A stretch of 64,000 bases of DNA, taken from Psychromonas ingrahamii 37. Its GTDB lineage: Bacteria; Pseudomonadota; Gammaproteobacteria; Enterobacterales; Psychromonadaceae. Below the pieces are notes generated by a model, which was not told the DNA's origin, searched no databases, and saw nothing but the letters and a program-made list of their open reading frames with translations. The position numbers and the translations under genes are program-made. Within the stretch, counting starts at the first letter, position 1, and each line of letters begins with the position of its first letter. The stretch is taken from contig NC_008709.1 in NCBI RefSeq assembly GCF_000015285.1, forward strand, positions 1,302,001 to 1,366,000, read 5' to 3'. This document shows, piece by piece, positions 55,945 to 64,000 of this stretch.

Positions 55945-56896
55945 CAAAATTATAGGTACTGGTGGCTATTTACCAGTAACAGTGCGTAGCAACGACGACT
56001 TAGAAAAAATGGTTGATACCAGTGACGAATGGATCACAACCCGCACAGGTATTAAAGAGCGTCGTATTGCCAATCAACAAGAGACAATTGCCTTTATGGG
56101 TAAAGAAGCAGCTTTGCAAGCGTTAGAGGCTGCCAATTTAACCGCTGAAGATTTGGATCTGATTATTGTAGGGACGACAAGTAACCATAATGCATTCCCG
56201 TCTGCCGCCTGTGAAATACAAAATTTATTAGGTATATATGATATACCTGCCTTTGATATTTCAGCAGCTTGTGCCGGTTTTACCTATGCATTAAGTGCTG
56301 CTGATAACTTTATTAAAGCCGGTAGTGCAAAAAAAGTATTAGTCATAGGGGCTGATACCTTAGCTGCAACTTGTGATTCAACGGATCGTTCGACTATCAT
56401 TTTATTTGGTGATGGTGCAGGTGCGGTTGTTATTAGTGCCACTGAAGATGAAGGTATTTTATCAACACATATCAATGCCGATGGCCGTTTTGGTGAATTG
56501 TTAAAATTACCCAATCCACAGCGTGGTAATGCCCAAACAGTTCATGAAGCTTACCTATCAATGTCGGGTAACGATGTTTTTAAAGTTGCCGTTAAAAAGT
56601 TAAGCCAAGTCGTTGTTGATACACTGGCTGCTAATAATATCGAAAAAGAGCAACTGGACTGGTTAGTGCCGCATCAGGCTAATAAGCGTATTATTACTGC
56701 TACCGCAAAAAAATTGGGTATGTCCATGGATCAAGTTATTTTAACGCTTGAAAATCAGGGTAATACCTCTGCTGCATCTGTGCCTCTCGCCTTAGATGAG
56801 GGAGTACGTTCAGGGAAAATAAAACCCGGCCAGTTAATCTTATTAGAAGCATTTGGCGGCGGATTTACCTGGGGCTCAGCGCTAGTGCGCATGTGA
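55937..56896 (+). CDS. fabH: 3-oxoacyl-ACP synthase III FabH
   Basis: The start [20 protein letters not shown] matches family N-termini and overlaps plsX by 8 bases; an ATG four codons earlier is possible. The 319-residue enzyme condenses acetyl-CoA with malonyl-ACP. The catalytic cysteine is C112 ([13 protein letters not shown]), with His and Asn in [10 protein letters not shown] and [11 protein letters not shown]. It is followed by fabD. Confidence 0.97.
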   Translation: MNSKIIGTGGYLPVTVRSNDDLEKMVDTSDEWITTRTGIKERRIANQQETIAFMGKEAALQALEAANLTAEDLDLIIVGTTSNHNAFPSAACEIQNLLGIYDIPAFDISAACAGFTYALSAADNFIKAGSAKKVLVIGADTLAATCDSTDRSTIILFGDGAGAVVISATEDEGILSTHINADGRFGELLKLPNPQRGNAQTVHEAYLSMSGNDVFKVAVKKLSQVVVDTLAANNIEKEQLDWLVPHQANKRIITATAKKLGMSMDQVILTLENQGNTSAASVPLALDEGVRSGKIKPGQLILLEAFGGGFTWGSALVRM

Positions 56897-56933
56897 ATAA
56901 ATAAAAATCAATCAATATCTGGAAATATAAAAA

Positions 56934-57875
56934 ATGACAAACTTTACATTTGCTTTCCCCGGTCAAGGCTCTCAACATGTTGGCATGTTGGCCGAGCTTG
57001 CACAATCTTGCCCCGTTGTGGTTGAAACGTTTAAACAAGCAAGTGATGTGCTAGGTTACGATCTTTGGGATCTTGTTCAACAAGGCCCTGCGGAAATATT
57101 AAACCAAACAGATAAAACACAACCCGCTTTATTAACAGCTTCCGTTGCACTTTGGCGCGTTTGGGCTGAGCAGAAGGGTCCAACACCTTCTGTTATTGCA
57201 GGACATAGTTTGGGTGAATACTCAGCATTAGTCTGTGCCGGAGTGATTGAATTTAAAGATGCCGTTAAATTGGTTGAATTACGCGGGCAGCTAATGCAGC
57301 AAGCTGTTCCAGCAGGCACTGGGGCAATGTCTGCCATTATTGGTTTAGATAATAATAAAATTGCCGAATGTTGTGTACAAGCTGCCGAGGGACAAATTGT
57401 GTCGCCGGTTAACTTTAATTCACCGGGCCAGGTGGTTATTGCGGGTAATAAAGAAGCGGTTGAGCGTGCTGGAATCCTATTAAAAGAAGCCGGTGCAAAA
57501 CGTGTATTGCCTTTACCCGTGAGTGTGCCATCACATTGTGCCTTGATGAAACCTGCTGCGGAAAAATTGGCCGTTGCATTACAATCGATTCATTTTAATA
57601 CTCCAAACATTGCTGTGATTAATAATGTTGATGTGGTTGCCGAAAGTGATGTTGAAAAAATTAAAGATGCGCTTGTCCGCCAATTATTTTGTCCGGTGCG
57701 TTGGAGTGATATTGTTGAAAAAATGGCATCCGATGGCATTACAATACAAGTTGAAGCTGGCCCTGGTAAAGTATTAAGTGGTTTAGTTCGTCGTATTAAT
57801 AAAAGTCTAACTGCGCAAGTTATTAACGATAATGCGACGCTTGAAAAAGCATTAGCTGCGGTTAAAGGAGAATAA
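56934..57875 (+). CDS. fabD: Malonyl CoA-ACP transacylase FabD
   Basis: The 313-residue enzyme moves malonyl groups from CoA to ACP. The serine nucleophile is S92 in AGHSLGEYSALV. FAFPGQGSQHVGM, and VSVPSHCALMKPA with the histidine, are also present. It ends two bases before fabG. Confidence 0.98.
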   Translation: MTNFTFAFPGQGSQHVGMLAELAQSCPVVVETFKQASDVLGYDLWDLVQQGPAEILNQTDKTQPALLTASVALWRVWAEQKGPTPSVIAGHSLGEYSALVCAGVIEFKDAVKLVELRGQLMQQAVPAGTGAMSAIIGLDNNKIAECCVQAAEGQIVSPVNFNSPGQVVIAGNKEAVERAGILLKEAGAKRVLPLPVSVPSHCALMKPAAEKLAVALQSIHFNTPNIAVINNVDVVAESDVEKIKDALVRQLFCPVRWSDIVEKMASDGITIQVEAGPGKVLSGLVRRINKSLTAQVINDNATLEKALAAVKGE

Positions 57876-57877
57876 AG

Positions 57878-58612
57878 ATGAGCATGGAAGATAAAGTTGT
57901 ATTAGTGACGGGCGCGAGTCGTGGTATTGGCCGCGCAATTGCAGAGCACTTTGCTGCATTAGGTGCGACTGTTTTAGGCACGGCAACCAGTGAAAATGGC
58001 GCCAATGCGATCAGCGACTATCTTGCTGAAACAGGCAAAGGTTTTGTTTTAAATGTGACCGATAATGACTCAATTGCTGCACTGTTTAGTGATATTAAAA
58101 AACAATATGGCGCGGTGGATGTACTGGTGAATAATGCTGGGATCACGCGTGATAATTTATTAATGCGCATGAAAGATGATGAGTGGGATGACATCATAGG
58201 CACTAACTTGACGCCTATTTTTAAAATGAGTAAAGCGGCTATCCGTGCGATGATGAAAAAACGCCAGGGCCGTATTATTAATGTTGGTTCAGTGGTGGGT
58301 AGTATGGGCAATGCGGGACAAACTAATTACGCTGCGGCTAAAGCAGGTGTTATTGGTTTTACTAAATCGTTAGCGCGTGAAGTTGCAAGTCGCGGTATTA
58401 CGGTTAATACTGTTGCACCGGGTTTTATTGAAACGGATATGACTAAAGCATTAACTGATGAGCAACGCGCTGCGACCTTATCTGCAGTGCCTGCTGGCCG
58501 TCTCGGAGATCCCAAAGAGATTGCAGCAACAGTTGCATTTTTAGCCTCGGATGGCGCAGCTTATATAAACGGTGAAACCATTCATGTAAACGGTGGCATG
58601 TATATGGTCTAA
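57878..58612 (+). CDS. fabG: 3-oxoacyl-ACP reductase FabG
   Basis: The 244-residue short-chain dehydrogenase reduces 3-oxoacyl-ACP with NADPH. TGASRGIG is the cofactor loop, and S138, Y151 and K155 (VGSVVGSMG, NYAAAKAG) form the catalytic set. GGAGAATAAAG precedes its ATG. A 174-base gap before acpP probably carries an extra acpP promoter. Confidence 0.98.
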   Translation: MSMEDKVVLVTGASRGIGRAIAEHFAALGATVLGTATSENGANAISDYLAETGKGFVLNVTDNDSIAALFSDIKKQYGAVDVLVNNAGITRDNLLMRMKDDEWDDIIGTNLTPIFKMSKAAIRAMMKKRQGRIINVGSVVGSMGNAGQTNYAAAKAGVIGFTKSLAREVASRGITVNTVAPGFIETDMTKALTDEQRAATLSAVPAGRLGDPKEIAATVAFLASDGAAYINGETIHVNGGMYMV

Positions 58613-58786
58613 TTCCGACTATATATTTAGATTTGGTAGTTAAAAAATGGGCATTTAGACAAATTTTGACTAATATCCTTAAAAATAATTTTTAACTAGT
58701 GGTACAATGCTCGAAATTAAACGTAATAGCATATATTGTTGTTATTACCATTGGCGCAACTGCGTAATACACAAAGGAAAATAAAC

Positions 58787-59020
58787 ATGAGCAATATCGA
58801 AGAACGCGTAAGAAACATCATCGTTGAACAACTTGGTGTTCAACTAGAGGAAGTTAAAAACGAAGCTTCTTTTGTTGACGATCTAGGTGCTGATTCTCTA
58901 GATACTGTTGAGCTTGTAATGGCTCTTGAAGAAGAGTTCGATACAGAAATTCCAGATGAAGAAGCTGAGAAAATCACGACTGTTCAATCAGCTATCGATT
59001 ACGTTGTAAATAACGGTTAA
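58787..59020 (+). CDS. acpP: Acyl carrier protein AcpP
   Basis: The 77-residue acidic protein carries the phosphopantetheine serine S37 in [18 protein letters not shown]. The start [17 protein letters not shown] follows AAAGGAAAATAAAC. An upstream in-frame ATG is not used in the family. Codon usage looks like that of a highly expressed gene. A terminator follows. Confidence 0.98.
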   Translation: MSNIEERVRNIIVEQLGVQLEEVKNEASFVDDLGADSLDTVELVMALEEEFDTEIPDEEAEKITTVQSAIDYVVNNG

Positions 59021-59049
59021 TCATTGTTCTTAAATGATAAAGTCTTTCT

Positions 59050-59075
59050 AAAGGCGGTCTTTTGACCGCCTTTTG
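59050..59075 (+). terminator. Intrinsic terminator after acpP
   Basis: AAAGGCGGTC and GACCGCCTTT form a 10-bp perfect stem with loop TTTT, followed by TG. It probably lets part of transcription stop after acpP. Confidence 0.85.
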
Positions 59076-59190
59076 TGTATGTATTGCACAGTGTTTAAAC
59101 AGATAATTATACTAACTAAATTAACACTTAAATTTTATCATTAGATGAGTATTTATTTAGTCTAATTTATACATATTAGGAGAAGTTATA

Positions 59191-60432
59191 ATGTCAAAAA
59201 GAAGAGTCGTTATCACAGGCTTAGGAATGATCACACCCGTAGGCAACACGGTCGATAAGTCATGGGAAGCGGTTAAATCAGGGAAAAGTGGTATCTCAAA
59301 TATTGATTTTTTTGATACAACACTGTTTTCTACGAAATTTGCCGGTTTGATTAAAGACTTCAATGTCGAAGAATATATGCCGCGTAAAGAAGCCCGAAAA
59401 ATGGATCTCTTTATTCAGTATGGCATTGCTGCTGCCGAGCAGGCATTTCAAGATGCTGGGATTGTTGTAACCGCAGAAAATGAAGATCGCATTGGCGTTG
59501 CTATTGGCTCCGGCATTGGCGGCTTGGGGTTAATTGAGAAAAACAAAGAGAGTTTTGATAAAAGTGGCCCTCGTAAGATAAGTCCATTTTTTGTCCCTTC
59601 AACCATCATTAATATGATCTCTGGACATGTATCAATCAATAAAGGCCTAAAAGGTCCCAATATTGCGGTAACCACTGCGTGTACAACCGGAACGCACAGT
59701 ATCGGTCTTGGTGCACGTATGATTCAATATGGTGATGCTGACATAATGATCGTTGGCGGGGCGGAAAAAGCATCAACAGAACTTGGCATGGGCGGTTTTG
59801 GTGCTGCACGCGCTTTATCGACACGTAATGATTCTCCTGAAACAGCAAGCCGTCCTTGGGATAAAGATCGTGATGGTTTTGTACTGGGTGATGGTGCAGG
59901 CATATTAGTTTTAGAAGAATATGAACATGCAAAAGCGCGGGGTGCAAAAATTTATGCTGAATTCGTTGGTTTTGGTATGAGCGGTGATGCCTACCACATG
60001 ACTTCACCTCCAGCTGATGGCGCAGGTGCTGCCGCAGCAATGAGAAATGCTATTAAAGATGCTAAAATTAACGCTACAGACATTCAATATATTAATGCCC
60101 ATGGTACATCTACACCTACAGGTGATCTGGCTGAAAATCAAGCAGTAAAAACTGTTTGGGGTGATGCAGTTAACGATGTGATGATGAGTTCGACAAAATC
60201 GATGACCGGGCATTTGTTGGGTGCCGCGGGTGCAATTGAGGCTATCTTTAGTGTACTGGCTTTAAAATATCAGCTTGCTCCACCCACGATCAACTTGGAA
60301 AATCCAAGTGAAGGTTGTGATTTAGATTATGTTACTGATGGCAAAGCCCGTCCTGCTGATATTGAATATGCTTTGTCAAACTCATTTGGTTTTGGCGGGA
60401 CAAACGCTTCGTTGATCTTTAAACGTATCTAG
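59191..60432 (+). CDS. fabF: 3-oxoacyl-ACP synthase II FabF
   Basis: The 413-residue condensing enzyme elongates acyl-ACP and is important for temperature control of unsaturated fatty acids. C164 ([10 protein letters not shown]) and the two histidines in [11 protein letters not shown] and GHLLGAAGA form the active site. AGGAGAAGTTATA precedes the ATG. A terminator follows. Confidence 0.98.
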   Translation: MSKRRVVITGLGMITPVGNTVDKSWEAVKSGKSGISNIDFFDTTLFSTKFAGLIKDFNVEEYMPRKEARKMDLFIQYGIAAAEQAFQDAGIVVTAENEDRIGVAIGSGIGGLGLIEKNKESFDKSGPRKISPFFVPSTIINMISGHVSINKGLKGPNIAVTTACTTGTHSIGLGARMIQYGDADIMIVGGAEKASTELGMGGFGAARALSTRNDSPETASRPWDKDRDGFVLGDGAGILVLEEYEHAKARGAKIYAEFVGFGMSGDAYHMTSPPADGAGAAAAMRNAIKDAKINATDIQYINAHGTSTPTGDLAENQAVKTVWGDAVNDVMMSSTKSMTGHLLGAAGAIEAIFSVLALKYQLAPPTINLENPSEGCDLDYVTDGKARPADIEYALSNSFGFGGTNASLIFKRI

Positions 60433-60458
60433 TATTGTCAAATCAAGTTAAAATAATA

Positions 60459-60484
60459 ACCCGATTCTAACATCGGGTTTTTTA
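60459..60484 (+). terminator. Intrinsic terminator after fabF
   Basis: AACCCGAT and ATCGGGTT form an 8-bp stem around TCTAAC, followed by a T-run ending close to the pabC start. Some readthrough or a promoter within the few bases left must serve pabC. Confidence 0.82.
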
Positions 60485-60504
60485 TAGCTAATAGAACTGA
60501 ATTT

Positions 60505-61341
60505 ATGTTAATAAACGGCACTGAATCTACAACAATTGCAGCCGATGACCGGGGTTTAGCCTACGGAGATGGTCTATTTTCAACCATAAAAGTTGAACGT
60601 GGTATTGTGCAACTGTGGGATTATCACCTGCAAAGGTTGCAATTGGGTGCAAAAAAGCTTTTTTTCCCTGAAGTTGATTGGTTATTATTATCAAGCGAAC
60701 TGCACTATTTAGCAAAGACGGTTGCTGAGCAGCCTTTTGCTGTGATTAAAGTAATGCTAACACGAGGCTCCGGGGGACGGGGGTATAGTATTCAAGGATG
60801 CAGTTCACCACAACGTATCTTATCTGTCCATCCTTACCCGGTCTTTTATCAACAATGGCAAAGGGATGGATTAAAGGTAATCCAATGCAGGCAGAAATTA
60901 GCGATTAATAGACAATTAGCGGGTTTAAAAACATTAAATCGTTTAGAGCAAATATTGATAAAACATGAATTAGAAGCGCAAGATGCCTTTGAGGGGATCG
61001 TTTGTGATAATGATGGCCACGTTATTGAAGCTTGCAGTGCTAATCTTTTTCTTAAACTAAAAAATCACTGGGTGACACCAAAACTTGATGGCTCTGGTAT
61101 TGCAGGTGTTAAACGTCGACAAATTATGGAATTATCAGCCAAAGCGGGGCAGCCCATTAGGGAAATGAAGATAACCATTAATGATCTATTAAATGCCCAA
61201 GCTGTCTGCTTAAGCAACGCATTAATGGGAATAGTACCTGTTATTCAATACCAATCCCATTGTTACCCTGAATCCAGTCTTTTGCATATACAAAAATTAC
61301 AGTCACTAGTAGAGAAAGGAGAGGTGTTTAATGCCGACTAA
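60505..61341 (+). CDS. pabC: Aminodeoxychorismate lyase PabC
   Basis: The 278-residue fold-type IV PLP enzyme forms 4-aminobenzoate for folate. Conserved stretches are DDRGLAYGDGLFSTIKV, MLTRGSGGRGYSIQGC, GLKTLNRLEQILIKHE and CSANLFLKL. The PLP lysine lies in the GLKTLNRLEQ-preceding part typical of the family. It overlaps mltG by 11 bases, so the two are coupled. Confidence 0.95.
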   Translation: MLINGTESTTIAADDRGLAYGDGLFSTIKVERGIVQLWDYHLQRLQLGAKKLFFPEVDWLLLSSELHYLAKTVAEQPFAVIKVMLTRGSGGRGYSIQGCSSPQRILSVHPYPVFYQQWQRDGLKVIQCRQKLAINRQLAGLKTLNRLEQILIKHELEAQDAFEGIVCDNDGHVIEACSANLFLKLKNHWVTPKLDGSGIAGVKRRQIMELSAKAGQPIREMKITINDLLNAQAVCLSNALMGIVPVIQYQSHCYPESSLLHIQKLQSLVEKGEVFNAD

Positions 61342-62329
61342 AAAGATTGTCTTGAGCCTGTTTTTTTTGATATTCCTGGTCTTAGGCAGCGTTATTTGGG
61401 GTCAGAAAAAATTAAACAGTTATTTAAATACGCCTCTGGTGAACCAACCTACCTTATTCACTATTAATAATGGCAGTAATTTTCACCATTTAGGTAATAA
61501 CCTGTTAAAGACAGAAATTATCTCTGACCTGACTTGGTGGAAAGTGCTGGGTAAACTACATCCTGAATTAATCAATATAAAATCAGGTACTTACCAGTTT
61601 GAGAAGGGCTTTACATTAAATGATATATTAATGACCGTTAATAAAGGTATTGAGCATCAATTCATTATTACTTTTGTTGAAGGCAGTACGTTTAAGGAGT
61701 GGTTACCGATATTAAATAACGCTCCCTTTATGAAACCGTTACAGGAAACTGAAGCGCAGATATTAGTGCGCCTGAATAGTTCTTATGAAAAATTGGAAGG
61801 TTTGTTATTTCCTGAAACTTATCATTACAGTGCGGGCATGAGTGCCTTTCAGATAATTAAAAAATCCTATGTAAATCAGCAGCAGATATTAGAAAAACTA
61901 TGGGCTGACAGGGATAAAACACTGCCTTTTAAAACGCCCTATGAGGCACTTATTCTCGCATCAATAATTGAGAAAGAAAGTGGCTTGTCAGCTGATCGCG
62001 ATAAAATTGCCTCGGTTTTTATTAATCGGATGCGCATTGGTATGCGCTTACAAACCGATCCAACCGTTATTTATGGTATGGGGGATCGTTATGATGGACG
62101 AATCCGCAGTAAAGATTTGCGTGAGGAAACGGATTATAACACTTACCGTATTAATGGGTTGCCCCCTACACCCATTGCGATGCCAAGTGAAGCTGCGCTG
62201 TATGCCGCGCTGCACCCATCGACAACAAAATACTTGTACTTCGTGAGCAAGGGGGATGGCACCTCTTATTTCTCTAAGAGTCTAAGAGAGCATAATAATG
62301 CTGTGCAAAAATATATTTTAGGAAAATAA
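61331..62329 (+). CDS. mltG: Endolytic murein transglycosylase MltG
   Basis: The 332-residue membrane-anchored enzyme (one N-terminal helix, [18 protein letters not shown]) cuts nascent glycan strands. The YceG domain has the catalytic glutamate in [13 protein letters not shown], with [12 protein letters not shown] and [20 protein letters not shown]. It lies between pabC and tmk, the conserved order. Confidence 0.96.
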   Translation: MPTKKIVLSLFFLIFLVLGSVIWGQKKLNSYLNTPLVNQPTLFTINNGSNFHHLGNNLLKTEIISDLTWWKVLGKLHPELINIKSGTYQFEKGFTLNDILMTVNKGIEHQFIITFVEGSTFKEWLPILNNAPFMKPLQETEAQILVRLNSSYEKLEGLLFPETYHYSAGMSAFQIIKKSYVNQQQILEKLWADRDKTLPFKTPYEALILASIIEKESGLSADRDKIASVFINRMRIGMRLQTDPTVIYGMGDRYDGRIRSKDLREETDYNTYRINGLPPTPIAMPSEAALYAALHPSTTKYLYFVSKGDGTSYFSKSLREHNNAVQKYILGK

Positions 62330-62333
62330 CAAC

Positions 62334-63005
62334 ATGCCCGTTTCGAAAAAGTCAGCTGCAGAAATATTAGTGAGTAAATTTATCGTTATAGAAGGCCTTG
62401 AGGGAGCTGGCAAAAGTACGGCTGTCTCTTATATAACCAAGTGGTTATTCAAGCAGAATATAGCGACCTGCGATACTGTTTATACGCGTGAGCCGGGTGG
62501 CACGGAATTGGCGGAAAAAATGCGCGATATAGTGAAGATCGAAGTCACTGGTGAAAAATTAGATGATAAAGCGGAATTATTACTGATGTATGCAGCCCGT
62601 GTGCAACTCGTTGAGCATATAATTAAACCGGCATTAGTTGCGGGAAAAATTGTTGTGGGCGATCGCCATAATATGTCCTCTTTAGCTTATCAAGGTGGTG
62701 GGCGAGGCATTGATTTAGCGCTGATTGAAGTGATCAAAAAGTTGGCATTAGGTGACTTTAAAGCAGACTTAACACTTTATCTGGATATTGATCCCGAACT
62801 TGGTTTACAACGCGCAAGAGGGCGCGGAGAGTTAGATCGTATTGAGCGGCAAGCGATTGATTTTTTTGATCGTACGCGAGCCGTTTTCCTCTCTTTAGTA
62901 GCAAAGGATAAAAATGCAGTCACCATTAATGCTGGTCAGTCCCCAGAGTTAGTTGAAAAAGCTATCTTTGTGGCCTTAGATAAATGGGTAATGAGTCTTG
63001 CTTGA
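62334..63005 (+). CDS. tmk: Thymidylate kinase Tmk
   Basis: The 223-residue kinase phosphorylates dTMP. The P-loop is GLEGAGKST at residues 21-29, with [14 protein letters not shown], the [16 protein letters not shown] motif and the [12 protein letters not shown] lid. AGGAAAATAACAAC precedes the ATG. It has about 12 more N-terminal residues than usual; an internal GTG at 62370 ([11 protein letters not shown]) is the alternative start. Confidence 0.96.
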   Translation: MPVSKKSAAEILVSKFIVIEGLEGAGKSTAVSYITKWLFKQNIATCDTVYTREPGGTELAEKMRDIVKIEVTGEKLDDKAELLLMYAARVQLVEHIIKPALVAGKIVVGDRHNMSSLAYQGGGRGIDLALIEVIKKLALGDFKADLTLYLDIDPELGLQRARGRGELDRIERQAIDFFDRTRAVFLSLVAKDKNAVTINAGQSPELVEKAIFVALDKWVMSLA

Positions 63006-63006
63006 T

Positions 63007-64000
63007 ATGACCTTGGAAAACAGCAAAAAATCCGTCGTTACTCCCTGGTTAACGCCGGTATTTAAGCAATTAATAAACACTTTTCAGGCGGGTCGATTTG
63101 CGCATGCTTTATTATTTACAGGTTGTGCGGGAATTGGTAAGTTTGAACTTGGAAAGCACCTTGCCAAGTACCTTTTATGCTCCAATAAACAAGCTGCGTC
63201 CTGTGGACATTGCCATTCCTGTCAGCTTTTTGAGGCGCAAAATCATTTAGACTTTCATCTATTACAAAATGAAACTAATAAATCGATTGGTATTGAACAG
63301 GTAAGAAACTTAATTGCTAAGCTTAATGAGCGTCCCCATTTAGGGGATAATAAAGTGGTTATTATTAAAAATGCCAACTTATTAACCACGGCAGCAGCCA
63401 ATGCATTACTTAAAACTCTGGAAGAGCCACAGGGTAATAGTTACTTGATTCTGCTTACGCGCAGCCATCACCAACTTATGCCGACCTTATTAAGCCGTGT
63501 TCAGCATACTCATTTACATACGCCGGAAGATACCGAGTTGTTCGCTTGGCTTGCTTTGCAGGGATTTAATATTCAAGATATAGGTTTATTGCGCCTCTAT
63601 CAAAATAGTCCTTTTGCTTTATTAAGTCACTTGCAGAGCGTGCGGGCAGAAACAGGGGATGATGAACGCCGAGAGTGTGTCGAGGGGTTGTTTTATTTGC
63701 TCAGTCACCCGGAAACTTTATTTACCTTTAGTGTGTTTCTGGCGGAACAGGCGGAACAACGTTTGTTATTACTTTTCTATCTTTTACATGATTTACACAA
63801 GCTAAAATTAGCCGAGTGTATTGCCGGCAACGAAATTCAATTAGAAAGCGATGCCGTGTATGGATTTGCTTATCCACAATTACAGATTTGGAAAAATCGA
63901 ATAAGCTTAAAAAGTTTACGTTTTTTATGCGACGAATTATTGCAAACGCGTAATCTGTTAGTTGAGCATTCGGCATTAAAAAAAGAACTTTTGATTAATG
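63007..64000 (+). CDS. holB: DNA polymerase III delta' subunit HolB (runs off the right edge)
   Basis: The frame from ATG 63007, one base after the tmk stop, stays open to the window end (331 codons). It begins MTLENSKKSVVTPWLTPVFK and has FAHALLFTGCAGIGKFELGK in the P-loop place and the zinc cysteines of SCGHCHSCQLFEAQNHLDFH. ANALLKTLEEPQGNSYLILL and LLSRVQ follow. The P-loop lysine is followed by phenylalanine instead of Thr/Ser, fitting the ATPase-inactive delta' of the clamp loader. The C-terminal end is likely only slightly beyond the window. Confidence 0.95.
   Translation, partial: MTLENSKKSVVTPWLTPVFKQLINTFQAGRFAHALLFTGCAGIGKFELGKHLAKYLLCSNKQAASCGHCHSCQLFEAQNHLDFHLLQNETNKSIGIEQVRNLIAKLNERPHLGDNKVVIIKNANLLTTAAANALLKTLEEPQGNSYLILLTRSHHQLMPTLLSRVQHTHLHTPEDTELFAWLALQGFNIQDIGLLRLYQNSPFALLSHLQSVRAETGDDERRECVEGLFYLLSHPETLFTFSVFLAEQAEQRLLLLFYLLHDLHKLKLAECIAGNEIQLESDAVYGFAYPQLQIWKNRISLKSLRFLCDELLQTRNLLVEHSALKKELLIN

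Overview
The window is a piece of a gammaproteobacterial chromosome, AT-rich and densely coded with housekeeping genes. Several orders are typical of marine Vibrio/Shewanella/Psychromonas-type bacteria: lptD-surA-pdxA-rsmA-apaH, trpEGD(CF)BA with yciB and yciI, purM-purN beside a DUF2066 gene and hda, minCDE, and yceD-rpmF-plsX-fabHDG-acpP-fabF-pabC-mltG-tmk-holB. I would guess Psychromonas or a close relative, but that is an inference from protein style and synteny. I see no prophage, insertion sequence, CRISPR array, rRNA or tRNA.

Layout. 1-2.5 kb: histidine utilisation (hutC, hutI and the start of hutG, all minus), with an unusual duplicated hutI/hutG junction. 2.8-8.1 kb: an M32 carboxypeptidase, an AcuI/YhdH-type reductase facing a LysR regulator, and a DegQ-type periplasmic protease. 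8.2-12.3 kb: a chaperone block, cbpA-cbpM divergent from a ClpC-like AAA+ unfoldase. 12.3-15.8 kb: YceI and cytochrome b561, a GST-like protein and a DUF2333 protein. 16.5-24.5 kb: folA, then apaH, rsmA, pdxA, surA and lptD (minus; no apaG), then djlA. 24.9-33.7 kb: dapD, then the trp operon with yciB and yciI downstream. 33.7-34.4 kb: the trp control region, with a leader peptide, a complete attenuator, a second tiny Trp-rich ORF and seven 43-bp tandem repeats. 34.4-41.9 kb: rnm-like PHP gene, yciO, rluB, galU, murQ, lrgAB, purN, purM. 42.3-50.2 kb: DUF2066, hda, DUF2069, arsC, ycgN, mltB-like, ycgL, minCDE, cyclophilin, YajG-like lipoprotein. 50.2-51.2 kb: a long AT-rich gap with DnaA-box-like sites. 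51.2-64 kb: uvrB, maf and the 50S L32/fatty-acid/tmk/holB cluster, which runs off the right edge.

The most unusual material is non-coding or very short. The trp control region carries two consecutive Trp-rich mini-ORFs and a phased repeat array ending next to a candidate -35. The hutI-hutG junction has been duplicated into an in-frame 33-codon chimera. A 25-bp perfect inverted repeat lies upstream of yceD. The gap before uvrB holds DnaA boxes and GATC-led T-rich 13-mers that recall part of an oriC. The ClpC-like protein next to cbpAM is unexpected for this lineage and keeps a ClpP-docking-type IGF tripeptide.
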